Assembly (NCBI GenBank): GCA_905182995.1
Contig: CAJJDP010000141.1
Span: 116,696-180,695 of the forward strand
Length of the DNA: 64,000 nt
Origin: Paramecium octaurelia
Taxonomy: Eukaryota; Ciliophora; Oligohymenophorea; Peniculida; Parameciidae
Direction: 5' to 3'
The translations under genes were made by a program, and so were the position numbers. The notes beneath the pieces were generated by a model. It was given only the letters and a program-made list of their open reading frames with translations, made no database searches and was not told where the DNA came from. Positions 40,523-52,700 of the stretch are shown here, piece by piece (the stretch's first letter is position 1; each line of letters begins with the position of its first letter).

Positions 40523-41010
40523 ATGGCATAAGAACCTAATCCATTTAGTAATAATATACAAATATCATCAAGAGCATGTGACATTTATGGACACTAATTG
40601 TGCAGCAAAAGCAGCCATGGTCACTGTAGCTGGAGGTGCAATGGGATTTTTAATGGCTTTGTTTATGAATGCAGTAGAAATGAGAGACATGGATTATGGT
40701 AGAACCAAGTAATCAACTCGATATGTGTTAAGAGTAAATAATAATTCAATTCTAGAGAGATATCAACAAAATGTTTGGGATGGCAAAAGGATTTGCTATT
40801 TTTGGTGCTTTTTATTCAATATTTGAATGTCAATTAGAAAAATTAAGAATTAGAGATGATGCAACTAATTCATTTCTTTCTTGCATGTTTTCATCTATGG
40901 TACTAGCTGCTGAATCAGTGGGATGGAAGGGTTTAATGATGTCAGGATTAGGTGGAGGTATGTTTGGAGGGGTTATGTATTATGTTTAGATAAAATTTAT
41001 GAATCACTGA
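40523..41010 (+). CDS. Mitochondrial inner-membrane translocase subunit, Tim22-like
   Basis: 146 aa, three exons (introns 25 nt at 40548-40572 and 22 nt at 40734-40755). Belongs to the Tim17/Tim22/Tim23 family that inserts carrier proteins into the mitochondrial inner membrane. The order fits Tim22: a short N-terminus (MAQEPNPF), a first glycine-containing membrane helix (TVAGGAMGFLMALFM), a loop, a second helix (GFAIFGAFYSIFECQLEKLR), RDDATNSFLSC and a glycine-rich third/fourth segment (GLGGGMFGGVMYYV). The ECQLEKLR-x-RDD segment matches the family signature after TM2. Size is slightly below the usual 180-200. Confidence 0.88.
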
Positions 41011-41027
41011 TATATTTTATTATTAAA

Positions 41028-41651
41028 ATGAAAAAATAATTTCAATTCTAAAAAAAAAATAAAGAATGGCAATAAGAATTTCAAGATATAGATGATTAAG
41101 CAGTTCTAGAAAAAGTATAATTGCCACCCTCTGAGGATGAAGAATAAGTAGTTTAAGAAGAATAATTAGTAGAGTAAGCCAAATCGGATGAGGAAAACGA
41201 AATTGAAATTATAGAAGAAAAAGAAGTGATTAATGAACAGCCAAATGAGAAATCCAAGAAAATAGAATGGTTAGACTCCGATATTGAAGGTGTTGATGAT
41301 ATAGATGATGAAGAAGAATTAATTGAAGACGCAAATGAAATTGATCATGATTAAAAAACTATTTTTGTATAAGGACTTCCACTCAAAATAAGTGATAAAG
41401 AGATAGCTGATTTCTTTTCAGAATACGGGACAATTGTGTCACTTGAAATTCCTCGAAATGAGGGATCTTAATTTACTAAGAGAAGAGCATTTATTGAATA
41501 TAGCACTGTTAGTGAAGCGTAGGGTATTGCTATGCTTGATCTAGAATTGAAAGGGTGTCCGCTTAAGTTGAGGATTGGAATTTAGCAATAAGAAGATAAA
41601 AGAGTAAAGATGTAAAATGATAGAAGTAGAAGTAGAAGTTAATCAAATTGA
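41028..41651 (+). CDS. RNA-binding protein with one RRM and an acidic N-terminus
   Basis: 207 aa, one exon, starting 17 bp after the Tim22 stop. Residues 1-105 are highly acidic (IEEDANEID, DDIDDEEEL). Residues about 108-185 form an RRM: RNP2 TIFVQGLP, helix DKEIADFFSEYG, strand IVSLEIP, RNP1 RRAFIEYS, then LKGCPLKLRI. A short RS-like tail (DRSRSRSQSN) follows. Acidic region plus RRM plus RS dipeptides suits a nucleolar or splicing factor such as a small nucleolin-like protein. The exact role is inference. Confidence 0.85.
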
Positions 41652-41732
41652 AATAAACAGAATGATTAATTTATACAGTTTATATATTTCTTTAATTAAC
41701 AGAGTATCATATAAATTTTTTAATTAAAAATC

Positions 41733-41915
41733 ATGGACTTCTTAGGAATCAAAAACAACAAATTTGTTAGGAATAAAGAACTTTATAGATAATAAGAAGA
41801 ATTGTGCATGAGAGATGATTATCTATTATAAATAGATAACGACACTCATATTATTGTTCCAGAATCTCCAGATTTTAAATTCATATAAACGATAAAAAGA
41901 AAAAGAAATCATTGA
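41733..41915 (+). CDS. Possible frameshifted gene (5' part)
   Basis: An ATG-to-TGA frame of 60 aa beginning MDFLGIKNNKFVRNKELYRQ. A second coding-like frame, offset by one base, begins inside the A-rich run near 41895-41905 (KEIIDYLKKELSSFLYYF) and stays open to beyond 42200. A one-base error in the homopolymer, or an intron I cannot see, would join them into one protein of about 170 aa or more. No domain is recognised. The continuation is convergent with the minus-strand gene ending at 42292. Confidence 0.4.
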
Positions 41916-42112
41916 CTACCTAAAGAAGGAATTGAGCTCATTTTTATATTATTTTGTACTAAAATTCTAATCCTAATATTTTATACATGAAATTTCTTCT
42001 TTAGATAAGATCAGGTTTTTCGTTTTGTAACTTGACAATTTGCCAAAAGCTCAAGAACTCATTTTCAATAGAAGCAATCTTATAACAATACATTTTGGAA
42101 CGTATTCCTTGT

Positions 42113-44893
42113 GTTCAAATGGGGCTCAATTTCGAAAACACATTATTTAGATACTTTGGAAATTTAAGTTGAATATTCAATAATAAATTGCTCATACAAA
42201 AAAAGAATAAAATTCGGTAAAATTAAAACATCATTTAGTTTTTATACGGGTTAGTTTCCATTATAACTTTATAATTTTATTTAATGATCATTCACAAGTA
42301 TTAGTGGTCTTCAATTATAACAACTCTTATAGAATTTGTCAAAGTTTTAACATCTTTAGTCTATTAGAAAGCGTAATCCTCCAACATCATCATCAATAGA
42401 CCCTCCTATCTGAGATTGCATTTACTAATTTATGGATGCAATGGAGATGGTTTAATTAACCAATCAGGCGACTCAATTTCCATATTAAAAAGACAGTATT
42501 CTAATAATCGAAAATAATTTTTCTCCATCTTTAATATCTGTAACGCTTCTAAAACATAGGCTGCTTACAAAAAAATCTAGAGTTGTAGAGAAATATTTAG
42601 TTGGCCAAAAATTTCATCAACTCCTTAGTTAAGAAGTTCTTAGGTACAAATATATCGATTAAACATAGATTGGAGAGTGATTGATTTTTTGACCTAGAGC
42701 ATAATGATTTAAGTCCTCTCATTATATTAGTTTTTAGCCTCCTTTTAACTTATTTCTTTATGGTCAATTAGGTCGAGCAGGTAATTGTTATATTTCTGAT
42801 ATTTTTTGTTCGTATTAATCTAAACCTATCCAGGGATGTAAGGGCAGTATATCCTGGTTGTGAAATCAAAGATGGGCCCATTGAATCTAAAGAAATGCAT
42901 GTCTGAAGGTGTCTTCTTGCTATATGATTGATAATCATCATAGAACACATGGGACCGAGTCTAAAAGGATGCCTGAAAGAGCACTTAAACTAAAATAAGT
43001 AACTTCCTTTTATTTGCTGTATTGTCTCTAAGAATACTCCTTCTCCTGCATTGGAATGATCAATAATGCTCTCTCTTAGATTGGGTTTGAATATTAAATT
43101 TTTCATTACTCCTTGTGTCTTTGATTTCTCCCAAATTGTCATACTATCAGAAGTGTGTAACTTCAAAGACAGATCTTAAATAGGAAATATGTTTGGATCT
43201 AATAGTGCTGTAATACGATTGAGTGCTTCTATTTGTGGATACTAAATCAAACTATAAGAACAAGTGGCTCTGTTGAACAAGGTAAAGATTTGTGGCAATA
43301 AAGACATTTACTAATATCCCAATGCTCGAGGGGATCCAATATGATGGAGAGCCTCGAAATATAATTCTGGAGTGCATGAGTGTGCAATTTAGCTAGTGCA
43401 GCATATCTCAAGGCTAGGTCTTCGCTTTTGAGGTTGGCGTACTCTTTAATAAGGATTTTAGATAAGATGGTCGGATTTCGATATAAATGTCGATACTTAA
43501 ATNGTTCAAATGGGGCTCAATTTCGAAAACACATTATTTAGATACTTTGGAAATTTAAGTTGAATATTCAATAATAAATTGCTCATACAAAAAAAGAATA
43601 AAATTCGGTAAAATTAAAACATCATTTAGTTTTTATACGGGTTAGTTTCCATTATAACTTTATAATTTTATTTAATGATCATTCACAAGTATTAGTGGTC
43701 TTCAATTATAACAACTCTTATAGAATTTGTCAAAGTTTTAACATCTTTAGTCTATTAGAAAGCGTAATCCTCCAACATCATCATCAATAGACCCTCCTAT
43801 CTGAGATTGCATTTACTAATTTATGGATGCAATGGAGATGGTTTAATTAACCAATCAGGCGACTCAATTTCCATATTAAAAAGACAGTATTCTAATAATC
43901 GAAAATAATTTTTCTCCATCTTTAATATCTGTAACGCTTCTAAAACATAGGCTGCTTACAAAAAAATCTAGAGTTGTAGAGAAATATTTAGTTGGCCAAA
44001 AATTTCATCAACTCCTTAGTTAAGAAGTTCTTAGGTACAAATATATCGATTAAACATAGATTGGAGAGTGATTGATTTTTTGACCTAGAGCATAATGATT
44101 TAAGTCCTCTCATTATATTAGTTTTTAGCCTCCTTTTAACTTATTTCTTTATGGTCAATTAGGTCGAGCAGGTAATTGTTATATTTCTGATATTTTTTGT
44201 TCGTATTAATCTAAACCTATCCAGGGATGTAAGGGCAGTATATCCTGGTTGTGAAATCAAAGATGGGCCCATTGAATCTAAAGAAATGCATGTCTGAAGG
44301 TGTCTTCTTGCTATATGATTGATAATCATCATAGAACACATGGGACCGAGTCTAAAAGGATGCCTGAAAGAGCACTTAAACTAAAATAAGTAACTTCCTT
44401 TTATTTGCTGTATTGTCTCTAAGAATACTCCTTCTCCTGCATTGGAATGATCAATAATGCTCTCTCTTAGATTGGGTTTGAATATTAAATTTTTCATTAC
44501 TCCTTGTGTCTTTGATTTCTCCCAAATTGTCATACTATCAGAAGTGTGTAACTTCAAAGACAGATCTTAAATAGGAAATATGTTTGGATCTAATAGTGCT
44601 GTAATACGATTGAGTGCTTCTATTTGTGGATACTAAATCAAACTATAAGAACAAGTGGCTCTGTTGAACAAGGTAAAGATTTGTGGCAATAAAGACATTT
44701 ACTAATATCCCAATGCTCGAGGGGATCCAATATGATGGAGAGCCTCGAAATATAATTCTGGAGTGCATGAGTGTGCAATTTAGCTAGTGCAGCATATCTC
44801 AAGGCTAGGTCTTCGCTTTTGAGGTTGGCGTACTCTTTAATAAGGATTTTAGATAAGATGGTCGGATTTCGATATAAATGTCGATACTTAAAT
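42113..44893. repeat. Direct repeat 2 x 1390 bp around a single N (assembly duplication)
   Basis: Bases 42113-43502 and 43504-44893 appear identical and are separated by N at 43503. The unit includes almost all of a minus-strand gene, whose first 17 bases exist only beyond the second copy. Confidence 0.9.
42292..43502 (-). other. 5'-truncated assembly copy of the gene at 43683-44910
   Basis: Identical to 43683-44893 but lacks the start codon, which falls at the N. Not a separate gene. Confidence 0.85.
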
Positions 44894-44910
44894 AATTCAC
44901 AATTTCTCAT
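43683..44910 (-). CDS. Uncharacterised protein with a possible SET-like entry motif
   Basis: 395 aa from three exons with two 20-nt introns (GTTCTT to GATTTAG; GTTACT to TTTAAG), at the short end of the intron range. The N-terminus contains CLYCHKSLPC, which could be half of a zinc site. Near residue 150 the sequence SIIDHSNAGEGVFLETIQQIKG resembles the start of a SET domain (x-x-AGxGVF...I.KG), but I find no clear NHxC or GEELT motif downstream, so methyltransferase activity is doubtful. The C-terminal 200 residues are helical. The start codon lies inside the last codons of the upstream peroxidase-like gene, a 14-base overlap on the same strand. Confidence 0.6.
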
Positions 44911-45370
44911 TTTGTAACAAGTACTTAATTGGTTGGCCTTCTTCTGAAATCAAGAATTTACAGAAGTCCTATTTGATTTGTCGCCCGTTAGCCAGCTTCT
45001 CATCGTACAATTAAGGGGTTTGTCTCTTGAGAAACTTGTACAATGGATGAGTAAATTAACCATTCAATTCCACTTTCTAATAGACTTTGAATCCTTGTAA
45101 TTTATCGGCAATCTGCTAATAAGTGAATGTGTGATCGCATTTAGGAAAGAGGAGTACTGGATAGGGTAGAGATTTCAAATAATTCAATTGATCATTCAAT
45201 TCAGGAGAGTCAATTGCAACATTAACTATGAGTACTTTTTGACCCTTATATTGAGAGAGTGATTCTTCTGACTTATTAATATCGATGACATTGATTTCAT
45301 GAATGGATTTAAATGGAGTTTCAACAGGAGAATCCAAAAACCATAACTTTCGTATTCCTGAATTTCCCAT
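44897..45370 (-). CDS. Glutathione-peroxidase-like protein lacking catalytic residues
   Basis: 157 aa, no intron. The thioredoxin-fold layout of a GPX is clear: KGQKVLIVNVA at strand 1, a helix, LPYPVLLFPKCD, VYQKVELNGQFTHPLYKFLK and FCKFLISEEGQPIKYLL. The catalytic tetrad is lost: the peroxidatic Cys/Sec after NVA is Ser (NVAIDSP), the Gln of FPCNQFG is not conserved (FPKCDHTF), and the Trp-Asn of IKWNF is Gln-Asp (IKQDF). It therefore probably has no peroxidase activity and may bind a partner or lipid. The frame is intact, so it does not look like a pseudogene. The 3' end overlaps the next gene's start. Confidence 0.75.
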
Positions 45371-45451
45371 AATTAATTAATTAATTTTTATATTTTTCCC
45401 GTTATTTATAATTGGTATATATAAATAAATATATATATTAATTCGTTAAAG

Positions 45452-46387
45452 ATGGACGACAAACTATACGAATTGTTCCAAAAAACACTGATAGAAAATT
45501 CGAATGTGAATATCTAGAAGATTGTATAAGGATAAGCAAGAGTGATCCAATAGAATACTCAACCATTAGGTTAAAAAAATGAGGCCATTTCAATAAAGGA
45601 TGTTTAGAAGAAGTTGGAAGCCATAGAAAAGAATTTAATGATACAGGATTCAGCCAGGAAAAGAAGAACATCTCGTTATCATTCTAAAAAGTGTAGCATT
45701 AAAATTAATACTCAAAATGGGTCGAATTCTCCATCTCCATATTAATTGGATTTTGAAGATGCAAAGGATTACGAAGTTGATATTTTAAGAAAGGAGAATC
45801 AGAGATTATAAGTATGACTAAAGTAATTAAATAGGAACGCTTAGAATAGTTGAAATCATAAAATGGGGATGATAATTCAGAGGATTTGAATCGTGAAAGA
45901 GAGATTCTTCAAAAGATGAAAAAGGATTACTAAATTAAAGATGATGAATTGAAGATATTAAATAACAAATTAGATCTACTGGAAATTGATTTAAATAAGA
46001 AACATTCACAACTATTACAGAGATCTAAAAAACTGGAAGTGTAACAATAGACTCTATAAAAGAATGTATATTATTAGATGAATAATAATTAGGAAGAACA
46101 AATCAAAGAAAAGAGAGATTGCATTGATGCATTACAACAACAAATCAATCTAAATATTTCTTAAGTGATCTCACTGAATAAGTTTTAATTATTATAATAT
46201 TTTTAGAAATGAATTAAAACTAAAATTACCACAGAAACTGGGAGTCCAATTAGATGTAATTGAACAACTCATTTTATCAACTTTTAAAGAAAGACAAGTA
46301 GCTTAACAAGAATATCTATGTTTAAGATAATTGAAGAATGTTGTTAAAGATCAATAAAAAGAATTATTAAAGAAGATCTAAATCTGA
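45452..46387 (+). CDS. Coiled-coil protein, unknown function
   Basis: 295 aa, three exons (introns of 23 and 25 nt). After a 100-residue polar N-terminus with a basic KRRTSRYHSKK patch, residues about 115-290 form a near-continuous coiled coil (LRKENQRLQ, ILQKMKKDYQIKDDELKIL). No catalytic motif, signal peptide or membrane segment. A cytoskeletal or basal-body role is typical for such proteins but not shown. The stop TGA is 8 bp from the stop of the convergent LRR gene. Confidence 0.75.
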
Positions 46388-46395
46388 ATAACTTA

Positions 46396-49300
46396 TCAAT
46401 CATCATGATCCACATGAGCTTATTAAATACTTTTAAAGTACTAAACAATATTAATTGCAGAGAACTTTTGTTCTTCTCTCTTTACTTATTTTAATTATTA
46501 TCGTAGGGTTTACTTTTTGCCCCCGATTGTGTTGCCTAAAAGATTTGTTATCTAACTGGATAGGTGCGGTAACTCAACTCTGGGATCATAAGGTGGTTCA
46601 TCTCCATCAGTAAATGAGTCTTCTAATTTCTACTTCAAAGATTTGAAATCGTTGATCATGCACTTGTCTACTCCCCGTATATCTGGATCAGTGGAAGGCA
46701 ATGCTTGTTTCATATCATTCCCTATAACCAAGTAAACATACAATAGAAATCCATCTAATTTTGGAGTTAAATCTTTGGCTCTTCTATCGTCTATATCTAT
46801 GGGCTTGTCTCCCCTTATGATGGATAACCTTTCTGCAAGTCTGCCTACACTTTCTACGAATTCATGGAAGTTCATCTAATAGTGTTTGCTAGAATAGAGT
46901 TCATCTTTTTGAGTTATCATTGATTGTAAATAGATTAGATAGCATTCTCTTTCACTCAGGTCATCACATATTAATTTCGATTGTACAATCCAATCCTTAA
47001 AATCCTATACAGAAATATAATCGTATTTGCACACTTACTTATCCTTCTTACTCAATTTGCATATATATTTAAAAAGAGATTTCAACATCGCCAATCGATC
47101 ATTCAGTATGATGTCGCATTTTTAATTCCATAATCTAGCCTTTCTCCACATCTAAGCCTAATCAAATTTCGCAAAATAGTCTTAAGCTTATTTTGTCACC
47201 AGAGTTATGGCCTCTGTCATTGATGAACAGAGTCCTTGCCTTAGAAATTTATCATTGCACATTCTTATCATTATTTCCAACAATTAGCATCGAACCAATC
47301 CCTTATCGAATGCTTATGGAAATGGAACATCCTTTGCTGCAGTCGTTGATGTGAAACTAATATCAATGTCATTAGTCTTGTACCCATCCATCAATGAAGC
47401 CTAGACTAAAAAGTCGATATAGTCTTAGATCATTATGGATGGAATAGGGGCTGCTAATGAACCCGAGGCATGATATTTGTAAACATGAAACAACTGTCGG
47501 TACAGAAGCTTTAAATTCTCTTTAATTTCCAATAGTTCTGTTTCTTTCACTAAGCGAGTTACTTTTGAATTCTGAAAATCAAATTCAAAGCATTCATCAA
47601 TCAATTAGGGTGTGTCTGGTTAAAAATGTTTAAATATTGAATTTTCAACTGACCATCTATGTTTCTTTATATTCAAGTACGGAGAAAAATCAAATTTAGC
47701 CATAGGTTCTCTAGGCTTACATTGCACCATTGGCATATATTTATCAAATAATTGCTATTTATTGGTCGTTCTTAAAACATTAACTTGCTCCATTGCGTTT
47801 CCATCAACCAGAATTTCATCATTGTACAAAAATGGAATCGATTAAATTTACATATTCTTAATATTCTAATCCATGGCTGGTTGTTGAACTCCGAGGATTG
47901 GATTAGTAAAGAAGTAGTGTATTTCTTTGTTTGGAGGACACATTTTAATAAAAAAGAACTCATTATTAAGAAATGTCATTAATAAAGGTCGATAATCTTC
48001 GAAATCAAAGTGAATAAAGATAGGCTCATTGTATAAGCTTCCAGATTTATGAGCTGTCCATTCAAACTTAATTTCTTACCACCCTTCGCATATCCAACAT
48101 GTATCTAATTTATTTATTTCATTCACTTTCTGAACATTCATCTTCGTAGATCGAATTTTTCTTGATCTACTAAAGGGCATTACAAGAGATTCCTCTCTCC
48201 TTATTATAGTTTATTCAACTTTGGCCTCTTCCAACAATTTAAAATACTATGGTTATTTGTAGAGTTGAGTTAATTTATCTTTTAATTGTGTGTGGTACAC
48301 AATTTTGTTAATTAAAAATCCATTTGGATTGACACACAATTCAGCTTAATTGCCTTCAAAATGAAATCCATAAATAGTTTCATTCTTTTGAAGAGCATCT
48401 GAGATGATTTAAGCTTATGGGTAGGTAAATTTGTTAAAAGAAAGATCTACATGTAATAATTCATTATAAGGCCTTGATACAGCTTTATTGATAGATTAAG
48501 CACATTCTAGAGATGCAATATTGTTATGAGATAAATCTAATATTTTAACACTAGTATTTTTATACATAGCTTTCCAAATAGTAGTACCAGCACTTGCATT
48601 TAGATAATTGTAACCAAGATACAATTCTAAGAGTCGTTGAGTCTATTTCAATAAATTAGAAATAGATGTACTAGCACACTCTGTGATTTAATTATTGTTA
48701 AGATTAAGTGATTATAATGTATTGTTGTTGAGCAGATGTTTCATTATTATTTGCGATCCAAAATCACGAATATTATTACATTCAAGATTCAACTTATAAA
48801 TTTGATTCTTTCCTACGAATGACATCAAAATCTCCATATGCATATAATTTAATTTGCAATTTTATAATTCTAAGTCTTTCAATGTAATTGGAAATGTAAG
48901 TAAGATATCTCTTAATTATTTGGGAGTAAATTGATTATGATTCAATTACATGACTTGAATCTATCTGCTCTATTGAGTAAGCATGGCATTAGAGAATGCA
49001 TTCCCATCATCAATATTTCTTATTGATCTGCTAGCATTAGCAGTTACTAATGATCGAGTATTCTGAATCAAACCAAAGGTTTTAGGGACTCGTTCAGCCT
49101 ATGAGAAGTTTAGACTTAAGTATAGATTTTGTGGTTGTTGTTTATATAATTTTGAATAATCTTCCAATTTCTAGGAGTATCTAACAGTCTTTAAAAAATC
49201 TTGTGTGCTGATAACAGATAATTGCTTGCTTAAGTTGATTAATGAAATTTTACTTGCCTAGTTTCATCTTATAAAAATAGTTAGTTCTATCATTTATGGG

Positions 49301-49660
49301 ACTTACCATACTTGGGGATGTCTTCATCTTTAATGTTAAAGGAGTCTTTATTTCTGCATTTGTTATGTCTTCATTATTGATTGATTAAATGGCATGATGC
49401 TCCTTTTCTAAGAATCCTTACCAATCGCTAACTTCCATATTAAGCAATTAATCTTAGGCTTCAAAGCTCTCATTTTTCTCTTGTTTACATTGGAATCTCT
49501 TCTAAAAGAGTTATTTCTAATTTTTCTACTAAGAATTTCGTTCATTGGTTATATAAGTGTACAATTCTGAAGCCTCACTCTTTTACTTGAAAACTAATCT
49601 ACGATACGCAGAAGGAGTTGAAGTACCCAAAGTTGTTAGTTCCGAATAATCATCCTTCAT
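46396..49660 (-). CDS. Large LRR protein A with a conserved C-terminal region of unknown function
   Basis: 1079 aa, two exons with a 25-nt intron after a 135-residue polar N-terminus. Residues about 230-440 carry leucine-rich repeats of the ribonuclease-inhibitor type (LKDLELQNCKLNYMHM, LNLECNNIRDFG, LNLNNNQITECA, LYLGYNYLNASAG, LDLSHNNIASLEC). A second conserved block near 500-640 includes a DTCWICEGWQEIKFEW box and MCPPNKEIHYFF. The C-terminal 350 residues are helical (FDKGLVRCQLLEIMIRM, NFHEFVESVGRLAERL). The downstream neighbour's paralogue (49701-53411) shares every block and the position of this intron, so the pair arose by tandem duplication. Probably a cytosolic or ciliary scaffold, but function is unknown. 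Confidence 0.8.
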
Positions 49661-49700
49661 GTTATTATTATATATAAATAAATATATATAAAATCAAAAG

Positions 49701-52700
49701 TCATCCTTATTCCATCTCATTTTGTAACATCTCCTCCTCTTTCTACTTGAAGTATTAGACAACATTGGTCAATAAGAAATTTGATTTCAACTGCTTCTAT
49801 TGCTGCATCTACTTGATAACCGAGAAGAAGGACAAGGCTTTCTTTAATTTAGTCCCTGTTTGAATTGTTTAGACTGGCACTTGTTTCAATTACTCTTCAA
49901 GTGCTGATGCCTCTATAGCTGGATTATAAGGTTTATCTTCTTCCTCACTCCCCATCTCCTCTATTTATTATTATAAGGTCTTTTGCTTTCTGGTCATACA
50001 CTTATCAAAGTCAGTAAAATCTTCAGCTTCCTTCAATTGCTATTTGATAGCATCTCCCGCTCTCAGATAGATGAGCAGCAAAAAGGCATCAATTTTCTTA
50101 TGGAGTGGTTCCTGTCTCCTGTCATCAATACTCAAGATGTCCTTGGTTCTAATCAAGGACAGTTTCTCAGCACATCTACACAAGGCTTCAATAAATTCAT
50201 AGAATTCCATTTGAAAATGTCTCAAACTAAATAACTCATCTACTTGAGTTTGCATCGATAACAAATATGCCAAATAGGCATCTCTTTCAACAAAGATGTC
50301 GCAATACAAATCGCATCTGAGCATGAGGTCTCTGAAATCCTTGAATTGAATCCAGGTGTGTTTATAGAATTTCTGCTTGGGATTCAGCTTGCTTGTGTAT
50401 TTAAATAACAATTTCAGCATGGGCAATCGATCCTCTAAATTATTTAGTGTACTTAGTTACTTATTAACATATCACTCTGCTCATTCCACAATCTCATATC
50501 TCTCCAATCCTGAGCTCGATCAATCTCTTGCAATCTGGCCTTAACCAAATCATCCTCAAATAATTTCAAGACACTTAATTTCATTGATTTACATATTCCC
50601 GTCCGTGTATACTTATCCAAAGCAATCCTTACGAGCACTTCCATAAATTGGTATCTTACTAATGCCTTCTCATAAACATTTGGATATTGAATGTCCTTAA
50701 CATTAGATGTCGAGATGAAATTCAAATCAATGTCTCCTGGTCTGAATTTGTCTGTCATTACTGTAGTTTACCCAATAAAATCGAAGAAGGCATTTGATGA
50801 TATGCAAGGAATCTACACATATAAATCAACTATTTTACACTGGCTCCTATGAGAGTGGAAGCATAGAATTTATAACTAGCAAAGATATACGGATAATATT
50901 CCCTCAAGATCTCCTTTACTTCCATCAACTCTTGAGGATCACGGACTATCCTATTTATTTTCGAAGTCTGAAAATCGTATTCAAAACATTCATCAATTAA
51001 CTCGTCATTATCCGGTTGATAATTTTTGAAGATTGAAATTTCATAACTCCAAAACGCCTACTTTTTATTCATGTACTGAGTCAAGTCATAAGTTCGTTCC
51101 TCCTCTCTGGGTTTACTGAATATCTTAGGAACATATTTATCAACCACTGTATGTTTACCTTCAGTGAATACTTCGTTCACAAATGTCATCTTGTTACCTT
51201 CAATTAAGATGTCTCCATTGTAAAGGAATTCCTATAACCCTTGAGCAATCGGATCATTCTAAGGAGTTTGCATGATCATCTGATTTTTTGCAGTTGTTTG
51301 GATCCCCAGTATTGGATTACTGAAGAAATACAGAATCCTTTGATTGGGTGGACACATTCTATACAGATGATATTCTCCTTGATGAGGATTCATAAGAACA
51401 GGACGATATCCATCAAAATTGACATGTAAAAAGATAGGATCATTGTTCATACCACCTGATTTCCCTGGACTCCAAGTGAATTTTACTTCCTCCCATCCTT
51501 CACATATCCAACAAGAATCTCGTTATTTATCAAATTACTAATTCTATTTAACCGGTTTCATTCCCCATATCCTTCTAAATCGATGAACCTACTGAATCTC
51601 CTCTTTCTTGTGAATAGTCTTTTTTGGCTAAACCACAACATCATCATCCAACAATCTAAGTGAAGTTTATGGGTTTTTCCTGCATTCCTCGATTTTCTTC
51701 TGTCTTGCTTATTCTTCCGATTCCCTGTCCCTGAGATGGCCAGTAGCATCAACTGCAAATTTGGGACAATTCCCTTCATAATGGAATCCATAGATATTTT
51801 GGTTTACATTTAATGCCTTCATGATTTCAACAGAAGATGGCTCATCAAAACCATTATGCGACACATCAATGTGCATCAACTCAGGATATGGTTTTGCAAT
51901 CACTCTGGCCATCTATTGAGCACACTCAAAGGAGGCTGTTCGATTGTAAGATATGTCAAAGACCTTTACACTTGAATTCTTGTAAAGGGCTTTCCATATA
52001 TTGACACCTCCCTTGCTGTTGATGGAATTAAAGTGCAGATACAATTCAAAAAGGACATTTGACTTTTTCAAATAATTCGCTAGATCGTTAGTACAATTGT
52101 CTAAATTAGAATGGTTGTAGAAATACCTGTCAAATTGTTGCGACTCAGATTCAACAAAGTCAAGTAATCATTATCTTGTAATGCCACAAAGAGATGATTG
52201 GCTCCTAGATCTCCTATTTTGTTGTTTTCCAAGGAGAGCTTCTTCACTCTGGATTTCTGCATGTACTTGGCCAAGGTTTCACAGGATTTGGAATCCAAAC
52301 CATTGTTATTGAGATCCAGATCCTGAATTTGTTGTGGAAAATTTTCAACCAAACTCTTGATTTTTGGGGAGGTTAATTGATTGTGACTGAGTTTCAATTG
52401 AGTAATCTATTTACATTGAGGAGATTAGAGAGCTTCTGTGAATACCCTGATTTTGGACTCGTTCCTCAGCATCCCTTGGGATTCAGCAGTTTAGATGGTG
52501 TAATTGGAGTTGATCAAGCCGAGGCCAGCTTGAAAGATATTGTAGACTGAGACTCAATATGAAATTAATACCTTGAGAGCTCTTATTCATTTACAAGTAG
52601 ATGTTGGGTTGCTGTTTATAGAATTAAGCGTATTCTTCGAGCTTCTTAAAATTTTTGGTAGTGCTCCGAAAGTCCTTTTGATTTATCTTCTGTAGGTTTT

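Noticed and set aside
43683..44910. Confident SET methyltransferase
   Set aside because: Only the entry motif AGEGVF is convincing; the catalytic and cofactor motifs were not found.
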